60,000 nt of DNA, taken from NCBI GenBank assembly GCA_030704615.1, contig CM060733.1:66466001-66526000 (forward strand), in the 5' to 3' direction. Positions 23,701 to 34,856 of the stretch are shown here, piece after piece. Numbering within the stretch: position 1 is the stretch's first letter; each line of letters opens with the position of its first letter. The stretch comes from Takakia lepidozioides. Lineage: Eukaryota > Streptophyta > Takakiopsida > Takakiales > Takakiaceae. The notes beneath the pieces are model-generated. The model saw only the letters and a list, made by a program, of their open reading frames with translations. It was not told the DNA's origin and ran no database searches. The position numbers and the translations under genes are program-made.

Positions 23701-25202
23701 CTCCACGAAACAATACACATCCACGCTCACAGGCATGGATCTGTTTGTATCCTAGACCCATCATGGCGATCATATTTTTGGCCTCATACTGCGATTTCGG
23801 CAAGGTGTTTTGTTTGGGCAAAATCTCCAGCCTCAACAATGAAAATAACTCATCCACAAATGCGTTGGTACATCTGTGAGTGGCGCAAGAATTGAGCAAC
23901 ATCAATGTGGCAGTCAATCGGTTGTGAACGCTCCCATCGTATAAGGGGATTTGGGACTCTCGCATGAGTTTTCCATGGTGAAGATCATTTGGCGCGCCTG
24001 CTTCTTCTCCGCCCATATTTTCCCCATCAGGCATTTCAGGGATTTGCGCCATTCTCAACAGCCTCATCATTGTCCAAGTGAAGGGCATTTGGGGCAGGTG
24101 TGGGATTCTCCCGGAGGGTATCTGATATTTCAAATGCATCTTGCACAGCACGGGCAATCTGGCCCCGTAGCCCATTGCCGTCTTGTCCATCCAAATTGAC
24201 GTCGTTTGCAACACTCTCTAGGCTACATTCAGCCTCCACTTCAGAGTCGGATGTAATGTAGCCCTGTGAACGCAAATGAAATCATAAATTGGGATACGAT
24301 GAACAGGCTTTTTTCAAAACTCCCAGATTATGAAATTTCATTTAAACACTGTCATGTAAGCAAACACTTGTAGAATTGCACTAGTTCAATACAGGTGAAT
24401 GCTACAAGTCTCCCCCGCACTTGCGAATCAGGAGACGAAATTGGTCGGCCACAGACTTCATTTCGAAGCAGCTTGTGGAGCTCAGACACAAACACAAATG
24501 AAAACTACTCTCATATAATACGGCAAAGTAGGAACACAGTTTTCATCGAAAAACAAAACAAACATACCCTCTGTGATAGAGGGAGACATCCCCACATACA
24601 GACAGCTATCTGCACAGACCAACAAAGTGAAAGCTCTCAACAAATATGCCCAAGTGGGCAGTGCGTTGAAGGCATGACACATGGCAACAAACTGCCAAAA
24701 GCCCAAAATGCATATTGCCTTCACACATGGCAGTCAACAACGACCATGTAGTCATGACCCTGACTACATGACTCCAGTACAATGGAAGAACACCACGTAG
24801 TTGAAATGTCCATGATCCACGGTCATGAAGTCATGGACATGACTACTCTGACGCACTACCGACTACATGACTCCATCACTACGACTCCATGACTCCAATA
24901 CATCCAACGGAAGAACGACACGTAGTTCGGACTCCAGTCACTCCCACGACTGTCCAAAATGCGGACATGCGCGGGCGTGCTGCGAGCATGTCAGAGTGCG
25001 TGCGTCGTGCAAGGCGTACCGGGACTGTACACTGTCGAAGGTTTGGGTCCCTCCCATACTTTGTTAGGTGTTTTTTGGCCATCGGTAGAAACTGCGAGAT
25101 CCCTCCATGGCATATTTTGCAGTTGCACAATATTTTGCGGTGCCCTTGTGCAATGGCATGCGCCTCCTCTAGTCGCCACAGTTTCTCATCTTTCCTGCGC
25201 AC
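20735..25202 (-). pseudogene. CACTA (En/Spm) TnpD-type transposase
   Basis: Exons run leftwards. The N-terminal finger is KILCNCKICHGGISQFL (25,202 to about 25,060). After an intron, GYITSDSEVEAECSLESVAND opens a long exon with IPLYDGS, LLNSCATHRCTNAFVDELFSL, IHACERGCVLFRGDL and PKKVLRYFPLIPRLKRMF. The tnp2 core follows: VRHAADSKAWCHIDNTWPDF, LRLGLALDGVNPYG, FPAYGLLSGQ and CKKLIFQGHRRYLP. Then come NVPNLLDHMV with HTFDTMHCEKNV (22,660), a DUF4218-type block ending SRWMYPVERAMKDFKGYV, and a DUF4216-type block (RYVGVIKEILELDY, VEQVFFSECVNEPRWNVV). The C-terminus is acidic (SDEELVDVDVY). Frameshifts near 24,040, 23,525, 23,030 and 22,035 and an in-frame stop mark it as inactive. In this superfamily the protein cuts the element's ends together with a TnpA-like partner, here probably the divergent gene at 25,305. 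Confidence 0.85.
24740..24950. repeat. ACTACATGACTCC short repeats within the CACTA element
   Basis: GACTACATGACTCC-like words recur near 24,765, 24,862 and 24,880-24,900, with inverted GTAGTCATG copies and CACGTAGTT near 24,795 and 24,921. They lie between the first two transposase exons. Similar AGTCAT words occur near both terminus-like sequences (19,000-19,215 and 33,100-33,260), so they may be protein-binding repeats of the element. Confidence 0.4.
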
Positions 25203-25304
25203 ACGGAGTCGTTGAGCTGTTAGCCGAAAAACCCCGCTCTCGTTGTATACATTGTACTTACACAGGGGGTGTGCAAGGGTCTTTGCAGCTGATGTCAGAC
25301 TGCC

Positions 25305-28300
25305 ATGGTCAGGCCCTCCCCGTGCGGTCCTCTGACTGCGTATGAGAAGCTAAGGGAGACCTGCATTGCTCGCAACAAAGAGGTTGAGGCGGAGTTGTTT
25401 GGTTCGCACCCACTGTGAGTATACTGAGAGGCGGCTCACCCTAGTGTTGTGGCCTAAATCTCGCAGGAGAGCATTCCACCTCAACCGGAGTGCTCAACTG
25501 ACCCGAATACTTTAGTTTGGGGTTGTCAGACATCGCATTGCAGGGGCTTGTCATTAGGGTTTTTTTTTTTAAAAATGTGAGAGGTCTACGGTTTAGCCTG
25601 AAATTGCCCGCATCCTTGTCTTTTGGGTTTACGAGTTTTTCTACATTCCCAGTGTTGGGATTGCATTGCTAAGTACACAGAATGATGGTTGTGAGGCGAC
25701 GCCTGTCTCCACACTATCATGGCGCACCATGAAGAGAGCGGGATTGTTAATTTCTTCATGGGGCGAGGATTGCAGGCTTCTTGCTCCGAAACCAAAGCGT
25801 GCTTGCCGTCGACCTCCACTACCCACGGGACCACCCAGACGCAGTGGAAGGCTAGAAACAATGGCCGACGAGGCACGACAGTATGTAGACGAAGACGAGG
25901 AGGAGGATTTGTTGTGTGTCCCTGGGCGAGCACACTGGCGATTCTAGCGAAGATATTCTTCGCCACCCAGCTCCTGCACCCTCGCTTCCCCAGAAACGCC
26001 CGTCGCCGGCAAAATCACCATCTGTAAGCACCTCCTCACTATGACGCCACATCTTCAGCATTTCTATGCATTCACATGCTCAGCATACCCATGAAGGAAG
26101 CATGCAAATGTACAGAACGTGTCTGAGACTTTCTTAGCATTCCAGGATGTAAATGCACTTCCCACACAGAAGAGGTTGAAAGGTGGAAGCCACAGAAAAT
26201 CTGGCAGTGGACGTGGCACAACTTTGAATGCAATCACATTTGGAAAGTTCTCACTTTGGGAATTTCACATTGGGGAGATGGCATTGCTAGAAAAATTGGG
26301 ATGTAGGAAGGAAGGGATGCCCGAGCATATAGGCAGTGAAACCCCACAATGGGATAGGAAATCAACCCCTTTGCTATATCTTCATCGTGTACATAGTTTG
26401 GGTTAAAGTCAAAGGCTCTTACTAAGAGGTTGATACATAGTGATGTTTCTGTTTACAACTAAAATGCAATGTCCATTCAAATGAGTCCATCTACCCACTG
26501 ATGCAAGTACTTGTATGCACGCTTTGATACAAGCATGCCAATGGTTTTTGAGGTCTCCCCACTAGGTAGGCTTTGGAATTGGCCATGTAGATTTGGCTCA
26601 GCCCCCACTTTTCTGAATGGGTAAACAGAAGTGTGGGGCACCTGATGAGTCTGAGGGGATGAGGACCTGCTCATAGGAGGATGAGTACAATCAAAGCTTT
26701 AAAATGGCAGGTGCACGGCGTTAATTTGTTCTAAGTTGCCATGATTTCATTTGAATGCTTTGATTGACTTTAATGTTTGAATTGGTTTTTATTCTGTGCA
26801 GGCCAGGAAGAGGCGAGCTTCCATCGAAGGCGCTGCAGCTGTGGTGGGCAGTCCATCGGGGCGGGGGTTGTTCAAACAAGTCAACCCTGCTACAAACAAG
26901 TCCCCAAGCGCAGAACGACCACCTCCACGACCTATTCCAGTACCCTCCGTACACACATTACCCACATGCCTACCCCACCCCCGATCAGTATGGCGCTGCG
27001 GGCCCTTACAACCCGCACATCCAATACAAGCCCCCTCCAGGTGGTTACCCACAGCAGCCATATGCCCATTCTCCTCCACCTATTCCCCCTTACCTCCTAG
27101 ACCCACATGCTTACCCGGCATCTACACGTCCACCATACGAACCTTTTGGGCCATACGGTGGGCGATACTGTCCCCCCCCATTCCCCATGGCAACCCCCAG
27201 CTGCCCCACCACCTGAGGTGGCAAAGGAAGAGACCCCTATGACCAAGAAGGAGCGAGCTAATGCTTTGAGGCGGGCGAACAGGCGTGCCAGGGCAGAGGC
27301 AATCCGAAACCATGATGCGCGAGACGAAGATGGACCCCCCTCAAGTGCTTCCGGTTGACAAAGCTGGAGAGCCCATTGGACCAGCACGCAATACCTGGCA
27401 TGCAGCCCTCAAAGGCCAGATGTGGCGTTTGTGTGACATGTCAATGCATATTGCAGCGCAGGATGAATCTGTCATTGAAGAAATATATAGGATTCTAAAC
27501 TCTACATTTGCGTACACGCCACGTGGTCTTGACTATGAGCACATGAGGAAGACACTTGGCATTGCCTTGAAAACCCAAAGACACGAGATCCATGCAATGT
27601 ACAAGGCAGGCGAGGGGAGGGCCTGCGCATCTGAAGGAAGCTCATTGGGACAGGCTGGTATCGTATTGGCAGACAGCAGGATTCAACGCAAAAAGTGCCC
27701 TCATGAAGGTTGCAAATTCATCAATCAAGAAGCCTTCAAAAACAGGACGTGGTGGGAAGGCATCTGTTGAGGCTCGGCTTGTAAGTTCACACACCAGCCT
27801 TTTTGCCCTCTTTGCCTTGGCTGATTGTTGTTTATAATGTGAAACAGGCTAAGTCCTGGCAGAAGAGAGTAGAAAAGATTCTCAAGGACCTGGACTGGAT
27901 CCGCAAGTATTGACCCAGCTGGATAAATCTGACTTAGAGGCTGTAGTGTCTGAAGGCATGTCTGTTGCCATCAGATTGTCTGATGAAAATGAAGTTAGGC
28001 AGAGAACTTCCCTGAAGTTGTTTCCAGTCAGTGACATGGGGGTGGACATCTTGGATGACCTCAAGGGTCTACCACAAGTTGGAAGTAGACTGAAATTTAA
28101 ACTCAGGGCAGGAAGCCTACCTTTGAACAACAAACAGAAGCAGAGAGGAAAGGGAGAGTGCAATTGTCCGTAGTGTGGGCAATCTGAAGACAATATTCAT
28201 TTTCTGATACACTGTCCGGGGTTCTCTCACCAAAGAGACGTTGTCTTCAATTCAATCAAGGGAATTGTGCCTGTACCCCTGTTTACCAACTTTGAAACTC

Positions 28301-31300
28301 TCGAGGCTGAGCCAAAAGCCGCGGCCCTCCTGAGGCCTAGTTTTGGGGCAAATCACACCCAGCAGATTGATGCTTGTGTGAAGGGTTTTCTAGAGGATAT
28401 CTGGAAAACCCGGATTAAATCTTTATATGAAGGTAAGTCTTACTACCAACGTCAACCCCTGACTGAGGTAGGTTCTGTTCCTTTTGTTCCCGCTCAAACT
28501 GGGTGGGGTCAATGGCCAGAAGGCTACGGCAAACAACGTCTTATGAGTACAATGTATAATGGGGTGTCCATTTCCCCCATTTTACACCATGTTAGGAGGG
28601 AAGTACGAAGTGCCACCAGGCTTTGTCATTGAATTCTCCAAATTATGTCCCCGGCAATCAGGTTTTTCTTGAAGGGGTGTTGCCTGTGGAGTGAACTAAA
28701 GTGTTCATTCACCTTGTCGCAAGGTGCTTGAAGGCTTTTCCTTAAGGGGGGACCTGCCTTGGAGTACAGATCTGCTATATGGGTTGATAGCTCCAACCAG
28801 GCTAAGTCTCTAGAATCCATTCAAGTGGGGGTGCTTAAGGAGTGTATGTCAGCATGCTCCAAAACAGCCAATGTGGTTGTTCGGGGTGAGTTTGGCATTC
28901 CATCCTTAAGCTCCCGACGAGATGAATTCAAGGTCAGATGGTGGGGTCAGCTGCAACATATGCCCAACACCAGATATCCTAAGTTGATCGACTCTATATC
29001 TTGGAAACAGGACCGCCCTGTCAAACAGGCTAAGTCCTGGCAGAAGAGAGTAGAAAAGATTCTCAAGGACCTGACCTGGATCCGCAAGTCTTGACCCTGC
29101 TGGATAAATCTGCCTTAGAGGTAGTGTCTGAAGCCATGTTTGTTGCCATGAGATTGTCTGATGAAATGAAGTTAGGCAGAGAACTTCCTGAACTTCTTTC
29201 TAGTCAGTGACATGGGGGTGGACATCTTGGATGACCTCAAGGGTCTACCCACTCTCGGCACTAGACTGAAATTTAAACTCAGGGCAGGAAGCAAGCCTAC
29301 CTTTGAACAGCAAACAGAAGCAGAGAGGAAAGGGAGAGTGCAATTGTCCGTTGTGTGGGCAATCTGAAGACAGTATTCATTTTCTGATACACTGTCCGGG
29401 GTTCTCTCACCAAAGAGACGTTGTCTTCAATTCAATCAAGGGAATTGTGCCTGTACACCAACTTTGAAAGTTGAGAGGCTGAGCCAAAAGCCCAGGCCTT
29501 CCTGAGGCCTAGTTTTTGGGCAAATCACACACAACAGATTGATGCTTGTGTGAAGGGTTTTCTAGAGGATATCTGGAAAACCCGGATTATTGGATTACTA
29601 GAAAACCCGGATTACCCGAACCTGGCAAAGTTGTGAAGTGGGTGGGGTCCTCATTTTACATACCAATCTGTAAGTGTGGATAGAGGAGGGTCTGATCAGA
29701 GTTGTCGTGCAATGATGATGTCAGGGCAGTATTTGAAACTGCAATAGTGAGAGTGAGTGTGAGTGTTAACATGACTTTTTGTGGTCATTAACATAGGGTA
29801 GTGTTGTGCTGGTGATTACTCTTCTGCATTAGCTGCATTTGTCACTCAGCTCTGTATTTGGTTGTCGCTCGTCAGGTTGACCATGCTAGCATACTGAGCT
29901 GGTACATGACAAATGCAGGCAAAGGAGCGAGGCCGAAGTCCATCGTTGCATGAAATCCAGGAAGGTTCAGTAAGCAGAACATTGACCAGCGAGCGGATGG
30001 TGAGATCCACGTGATCATTCTTTCTCCCATTTTTTGTCGATTATTTTGTTCTAGGCATTTTCCCTACCAACGGCATGATGTTCTCATGTTGTTCATGGAC
30101 TTGCGTGGACCTGGCAGGAGGGGACCTCTGGGTATTCAGCAATTGCTCGCAAAGTGGAGGATATGGAAAGAGCACAGGGTGCACAACACAAAGATATGAT
30201 GGATTTGAAGGCTACAATATCGCATGTGATGATGTACCAGAAGGCCATGGCTGAGAAATTTGGGATCAGCATTTCCTCACCTGCCTTAGTGGGCTCATCC
30301 ATAGCAAACAGCTCGTGCATCGCTGGCCCTTCAGCCTCAAGACGTCTGGAGGACAGGTTTGACTTGCCTGGCATGTCACCAGGTAACGTCACTCCCGTTG
30401 ATGCATTCGAGGATGATGTGCAGGTGGAGCATGTTGGCCCAGGTGGAGGGGACGACACCCCTACCAAGGAACTTACGCGTCCTCGTGCAGTTCTGTCACA
30501 CTGTGCGGTAGTGGAGGCGCATGCAGAACTCCGGCCTGCTGCTGTCGCGGTGGGGGCATCTGAGACAACCCTGGACATTGACCTTGTTTCCCCGCGGGCA
30601 GATATTACCCAGCAACCCACGGTTGTCACTTCCACTCCCAACCTTCAATTAATGTCGGAGAATGTCGTGCACACAATAGTGGAGAAGGGCAAGCATTTGC
30701 TCATCCTAGATTAATGGATTGTTGTGTGAGTGCGTCCATGTCGGGAGCGGTAATGCGTTTGTGGTTCCAAATGGCCTTGAGCACAAATTATGTGGTAGCA
30801 AGATGGTCGTTGTAAGGCCTGGTTGCAAAGCTTTTTTGGACAAGTGTTTCGAACACTTTGAAGTGGCAGCATGGTCTTGTATGCAACCACGTAACTTCCT
30901 ACCCACAGTGGACTGGCTTTTCCATGGGCACCGTGACCTTGCATTCAAGTGGGATGGGGGATATTGTGAGCAGTCCACTGACATGGATGGGAGCCTGCCC
31001 ATGAAACCACGGTTTCTGAAGAACCTATCTACAGTGTGGCGGGACAACTGTGTCTGGAATCCTGAAACCACTCTTCTTGTTGACGACACACCGCACAAGG
31101 GGTCAAAAAATCCAGCATACAGCGCCATTTTCCCACTGCCTTGGAGAAGTCGTTCTGTAGAGGCGCACAATGATAATTTCCTTCTGACCAGCTTATGGCC
31201 CTTCTTGGAGGGGGCAGCTAAGGCTCCGAGCATTCCAGAATATCTCAAAGGGCAACCCACATTTGGGCAACAAGCTATCAGCCCTCGAGCCATTCAGCCT

Positions 31301-32009
31301 CGCCAGGTAACATACTTTGTAGTGTGGTACACAGTGCCAGACATTAGAGGCATTTTTGTGTGACTCCCTTGTGCCATTGCCAGCCTCATTTGTGCTTAAG
31401 TTGTGGCAGTAAAACATGTTGTGATAGAGTTTGTCAAATTACTGTCGCAGTGTCAACTGTAGGCATTGACAGTTTGGGTGCATCTTATTGTGTTAGTGTA
31501 ATTTGAGTTCCCAGTGTAGATAATATACATTTTTGGTGCTTGTTGGTTGGTTGTAGGTGCTTGGCCACGAACGAGGCCCCCCAAATCAAAGGGCAGCACA
31601 CCTTCACCCTTTGAGGAAGCCGACACCACTGATCCCTGATTCGCAGAATGGGGTAAGTGTATGCATCTGCTATTCTCCCCTTCCCCCGACCTGGATAGAC
31701 AAATTGTTATTAGCTCCTTGTAGACCTTGTAGACACAATACGTTCCACGATCCATGTTCCACAATTCTCATGCAATCTGCCATGTTTGGGCTGGGATGGC
31801 AGTTCGTGGTGGGAGACCATGTCAAGCTCATAGACACTGTTTCGCGATCAACAGCCGGATCTGGCCGCATTGCTGGTCTCCAAGGGATGGAGGTGAGTGA
31901 AGGGTACCCTGTTGTGCCAGAAGGCTATGTGGCCATCCACATTGATGATGTCCGCATTCCCAATGCCCCTCTACCATATCACAACAAATCCATGAAGCCT
32001 CATCACTGA
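25305..32009 (+). pseudogene. CACTA-borne second gene: TnpA/Ptta-like region joined to an NIF/FCP-like HAD phosphatase
   Basis: Exon 1 starts at ATG 25,305 (LTAYEKLRETCIARNKEVE) with a donor at 25,415. Later exons give a Lys/Arg patch, a Pro/Tyr-rich stretch (26,930-27,210) and a plant En/Spm second-transposase-like block (NTWHAALKGQMWRLCDM, HWDRLVSYWQTAGFNAKSAL) to about 27,780. After a LINE insertion the gene resumes at 30,118 (EGTSGYSAIARKVEDMERAQ). In the same exon it runs into KHLLILD, a short deletion, then LLCECV, MVVVRPGCKAFLDKC, CMQPRNFLPTV, TTLLVDDTPHKG and LWPFLEGAAKA. That is the NIF/FCP HAD pattern, with the frame broken at the catalytic LDLNG position (30,714). Exons at 31,557-31,652 and about 31,740-32,009 (WQFVVGDHVKLI, stop at 32,010) follow. 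Further frameshifts lie near 27,200 and 27,350. That this is one gene is inferred from splice signals and order. Confidence 0.6.
27846..29625 (+). mobile_element. LINE 3' fragment, tandemly duplicated, inserted in the CACTA second gene
   Basis: AGGCTAAGTCCTGGCAGAAG and about 600 following bases occur twice, from 27,847 and from 29,029. The complete unit reads as the C-terminus of a LINE polymerase: LESIQVGVLKECMSA and GEFGIPSLSSRRDEFKVRWW (28,759-29,094), then a CNCPxCGQSEDNIHFLIHCPGF zinc knuckle (28,160-28,220, again near 29,345) and [17 protein letters not shown]. The last matches the LINE at 56,402-59,150. No RT catalytic motif is present here. The insertion separates exons of the CACTA-borne gene. 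Confidence 0.8.
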
Positions 32010-32439
32010 GTTGGGAGACACTGTAGGTTACATTACTGTGTGGAGTGACAAACTAGTGAAGACCTTGCAGACAAAGAGATGAGGCAGGTCGGCTAGCATC
32101 GTGGATTTCTTGGGGATTTCCACCTGTGCCTCATCCGGATTTGGCAACTACGGTAACTTATAGTAGTGACAGTTTCTCTGAATTGACTGTCCAATTTTGA
32201 TAGCAATCACATGTTGGATTTTCTCATGCATGTTGTTGCAAAACTTATGCCTCATTAATGAGCAATGTGGTGGTAGGTGGTATGTCCCCATTGCACACAC
32301 TATGGTTGGTTATGTTGTTGCTGTTCATATGTGGTTGATAATGGTGATGCTGGATGGTGATGTTGCTGCTATTGTGGTCTTTCAGAATTACGTCTGTGCC
32401 ACTTTTGTGCCTAAAGTCTTGCTGTATACATGATTGTGA

Positions 32440-33275
32440 TGTTGTATGGCACATGCACGTGGCACCCTATTGGCTGCCTCTGTGGCATATCCACGTGTCC
32501 GTCTAGAGTCATAACCATGAGTACCGAACCCAATATGATACGTGTATGAGCATATTACATTCCGACACGTGACCCCCTAAGGTCCCCGCGCAGTTGGTCC
32601 TATGACTCCATATGCAGAACGTCCAGTCAAATGTATGTCTACGAAGCAGCACGTGAGGTTTAGAGGATCGTGCACGTGGCACCACCTGGGACTACAACGT
32701 CCTCATGGAATCCCCTGTTCATGGAATATACCGTACTGCGCCAGTCGTAGGTATGACTGGCAAGAATCCACCACAGCTCTCGAAAGTCCAGCACGTGGGC
32801 ACACACGAACGTGGCATATGGTGTCCCCAGATGCTGCCACGTGTTGACCCCAAATTTCCCCCCATGAAGACATACATGTGACTGCGAAGCCCCGTCCCCC
32901 ACAGTGACACGTGGCAATGATATGTCGCACCACGCGTTTCTTCTATGACGCGACACGTGCTGTCGTTTAATTCCCTCGTCCGCTGTCATAGCTGGCAGTG
33001 AGGGCTGGCGTCGCAGTCTGACATGTGGCATGTTCTGTCTGACACCGCGGCTGACATGGACTACACTGTCCGTTCAGTCATTCAGTAATGCCAGCGTGTA
33101 TGACTACCCCCACAGCTGCTCTGGCGCCACGTGACAGCCAGCCTGGAGAGTCATATCTGCCATGTCACAACTGACTAGGTCTTTACGTCTTCAGAGTCAG
33201 GAAGTCGTAAATGGCTTCCATGACTGCATTTGCAGTCATAACACAGAGACGTAAAAGCCGCTTTTTGTTGTAGTG
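32440..33275 (+). repeat. CACTA subterminal region and right terminus
   Basis: About ten CACGTG or near-CACGTG words (often ACACGTGGCA or GCACGTGGCAC) lie in both orientations between 32,450 and 33,130. AGTCAT words and then TAAAAGCCGC followed by TTGTTGTAGTG end at 33,275. Dense short motifs just inside the ends are typical of CACTA elements, where the TnpA-like protein binds. The adjoining base begins a 53-bp satellite array. Confidence 0.6.
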
Positions 33276-33306
33276 GTTCTAAAGAGTGTAAATGTTTCAC
33301 CTGGAT

Positions 33307-33805
33307 GGAAATGCGGCACCGCATTTTTGTTGCAGAGAGTATAAAGGTATCACATAGACGGAAATGCAGCAACGGATGTCCGTTCGGGAGAGTATTAAGG
33401 TTTCACCTGGACGGAAATGCGGTGTTGCATTTCCGTTCCACTGCTACATACCTTACTTGTGGGACGGAAATGCGGCACAACATTTCCATTCTAGAGACTG
33501 TAAAGGTTTCACCTAGACGGAAATGCGGCACAACATTTCCGTTCGGGAGACTAAAAAGGTTTCACCTGGACGGAAATGTGGTGCCGCATTTCGGTTCCAC
33601 TGTAAAATACCTTACTTGTTGGACGGAAATGCGGCACCACATTTCCATTGGGGAGAGTATATATGATTCACCTGGACGGAAATGCGGTTCCGCATTTCCG
33701 TTCTGGAGAGTGTAAAGGTTTCACCTGGACGGAAATGCGGTGCCGCATATCGGTTTTGGAGAGTGTAAAGGTTTCACATGGACGGAAATTCGGCACCGTC
33801 CTCTG
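33307..33805 (+). repeat. 53-bp hairpin satellite, array 3 (plus orientation)
   Basis: Ten monomers start at 33,307, 33,360, 33,413, 33,466, 33,519, 33,572, 33,625, 33,678, 33,731 and 33,784, every step exactly 53. They have the same 22-base hairpin and the type A and B linkers of array 1, more diverged. The array follows the CACTA terminus and precedes the gypsy element. Confidence 0.92.
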
Positions 33806-33846
33806 GATTCCCCTGAAAGAGCACGGACAGAAAATCGGCACCACAT

Positions 33847-33932
33847 TGTCGTGCGCATACATATCGCTACACAACTACATCGCTGTCCAGACCACACCAC
33901 ACATATATGCACAATAAAGTAGTCTAGCACAA
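33847..33932. repeat. 86-bp direct repeat, outer copy
   Basis: Nearly identical to 34,286-34,371; the two lie on either side of the left LTR. In the orientation of the gypsy element it begins TTGTG and ends CGACA. Confidence 0.8.
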
Positions 33933-34283
33933 TGATAAACAAACTTGAAAAGGACACACACTCTCAACACAAGAAATATGCAATCCCTCAAGATCACTCT
34001 TTGAAATAGTCGAGCCAGGGGCACCCCAAGCTATGGGGACTCCACCCCACAACAACCTACACTCCCATCATAGCACACTCAGATCAAAATGCAGGAGCTC
34101 GGTCGCGCAGGCTCAACTCGAGAGAGATGAGCTGCGCGACTGCCGCTCTCGTGAAGATAAGACAGACCAGGTGTCAAAACTAAACTTGACACCTGATTTA
34201 ACACTTGACCTAAATCCAAGTGTTAAATACAAATAACTAGTTTTATTCTAGCTGTTTTCACACTGTGCTTATTTAACTTGACA
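33933..34283 (-). repeat. Left LTR (3' LTR of the minus-strand element)
   Basis: 351 bases, TG to CA, matching 45,526-45,885 with a few indels and substitutions. It contains an internal near-repeat around CAAGTGTTAAAT and AGGTGTCAAGTTTAG. In the element's own orientation it begins TGTCAAGTTAAATAAGC. The polypurine tract lies not beside it but beyond the 86-bp repeat at 34,286-34,371. Confidence 0.8.
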
Positions 34284-34285
34284 GC

Positions 34286-34371
34286 TGTCGTGCGCATACA
34301 TATCGCTACACAACTACATCGCTGTCCAAACCACACCACACATATATGCACAATAAAGTAGTCTGCCACAA
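34286..34371. repeat. 86-bp direct repeat, inner copy
   Basis: Second copy of 33,847-33,932. In the element's orientation it follows a purine-rich AGCTAGGGGGCGA, as the first bases of a 3' LTR should. The true 3' LTR may therefore include this repeat, while the right LTR has lost its counterpart. Confidence 0.7.
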
Positions 34372-34628
34372 TCGCCCCCTAGCTGGTGGATAGGTCCCTC
34401 TACCTCCAGATAGCTACAAGATGTAATAGCCACAGCCGTACTAAGTCCTCTATCACTGTCCCTATGTACTCAAACTCTATAGACCAAGAGGCCGGGTACA
34501 AGAGTAGCCCCATCGTTAGTCGCCGTCTTGCAATCTGTGAACTTGAGCCAAGATCTCGTGTGTTCAAGGTCTCCTAGTAGCTGGGCCTTGCGTTTCTTGT
34601 TAGCCTTCCATGGTTGTATCCACTCCCA

Positions 34629-34856
34629 CTATCCAATGCAATGTGGACATAACCAATCCCCATCCGGAACCATCTCAAGAGGTGGAGTCAAGCATCCCAT
34701 ATGCCAACCTCTAGAGCATCGATCACACACCAGCATGGTGGCTGCCCCTTTAGCAGACCCACACAACATGCACCTCAAACCTGCAGATACCACTGCCAGG
34801 TTTGGGTCAATCCTGCCATCGACATTCGGAAGGTGACATGGCGCACAATTACGCAC
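34629..34856 (-). pseudogene. PHD finger at the integrase C-terminus
   Basis: The frame reads CMLCGSAKG, then MLVCDRCSRGWHMGC and PDGDWLCPHC: the Cys4-His-Cys3 spacing, with the tryptophan before the last Cys pair, typical of PHD fingers that read histone H3 tails. The preceding residues overlap the end of the integrase frame (RIDPNLAVV against LTQTWQWYL in the shifted frame), so one frameshift near 34,850 separates it from the integrase. A PHD finger here would be expected to guide integration to particular chromatin, as chromodomains do in chromoviruses; that role is inference. Confidence 0.75.

Noticed and set aside
24862-24890. Left CACTA terminus at CACTACGACTCC
   Set aside because: It does not match the CACTACAACA terminus seen at 33,275 and lies inside an intron of the transposase gene.
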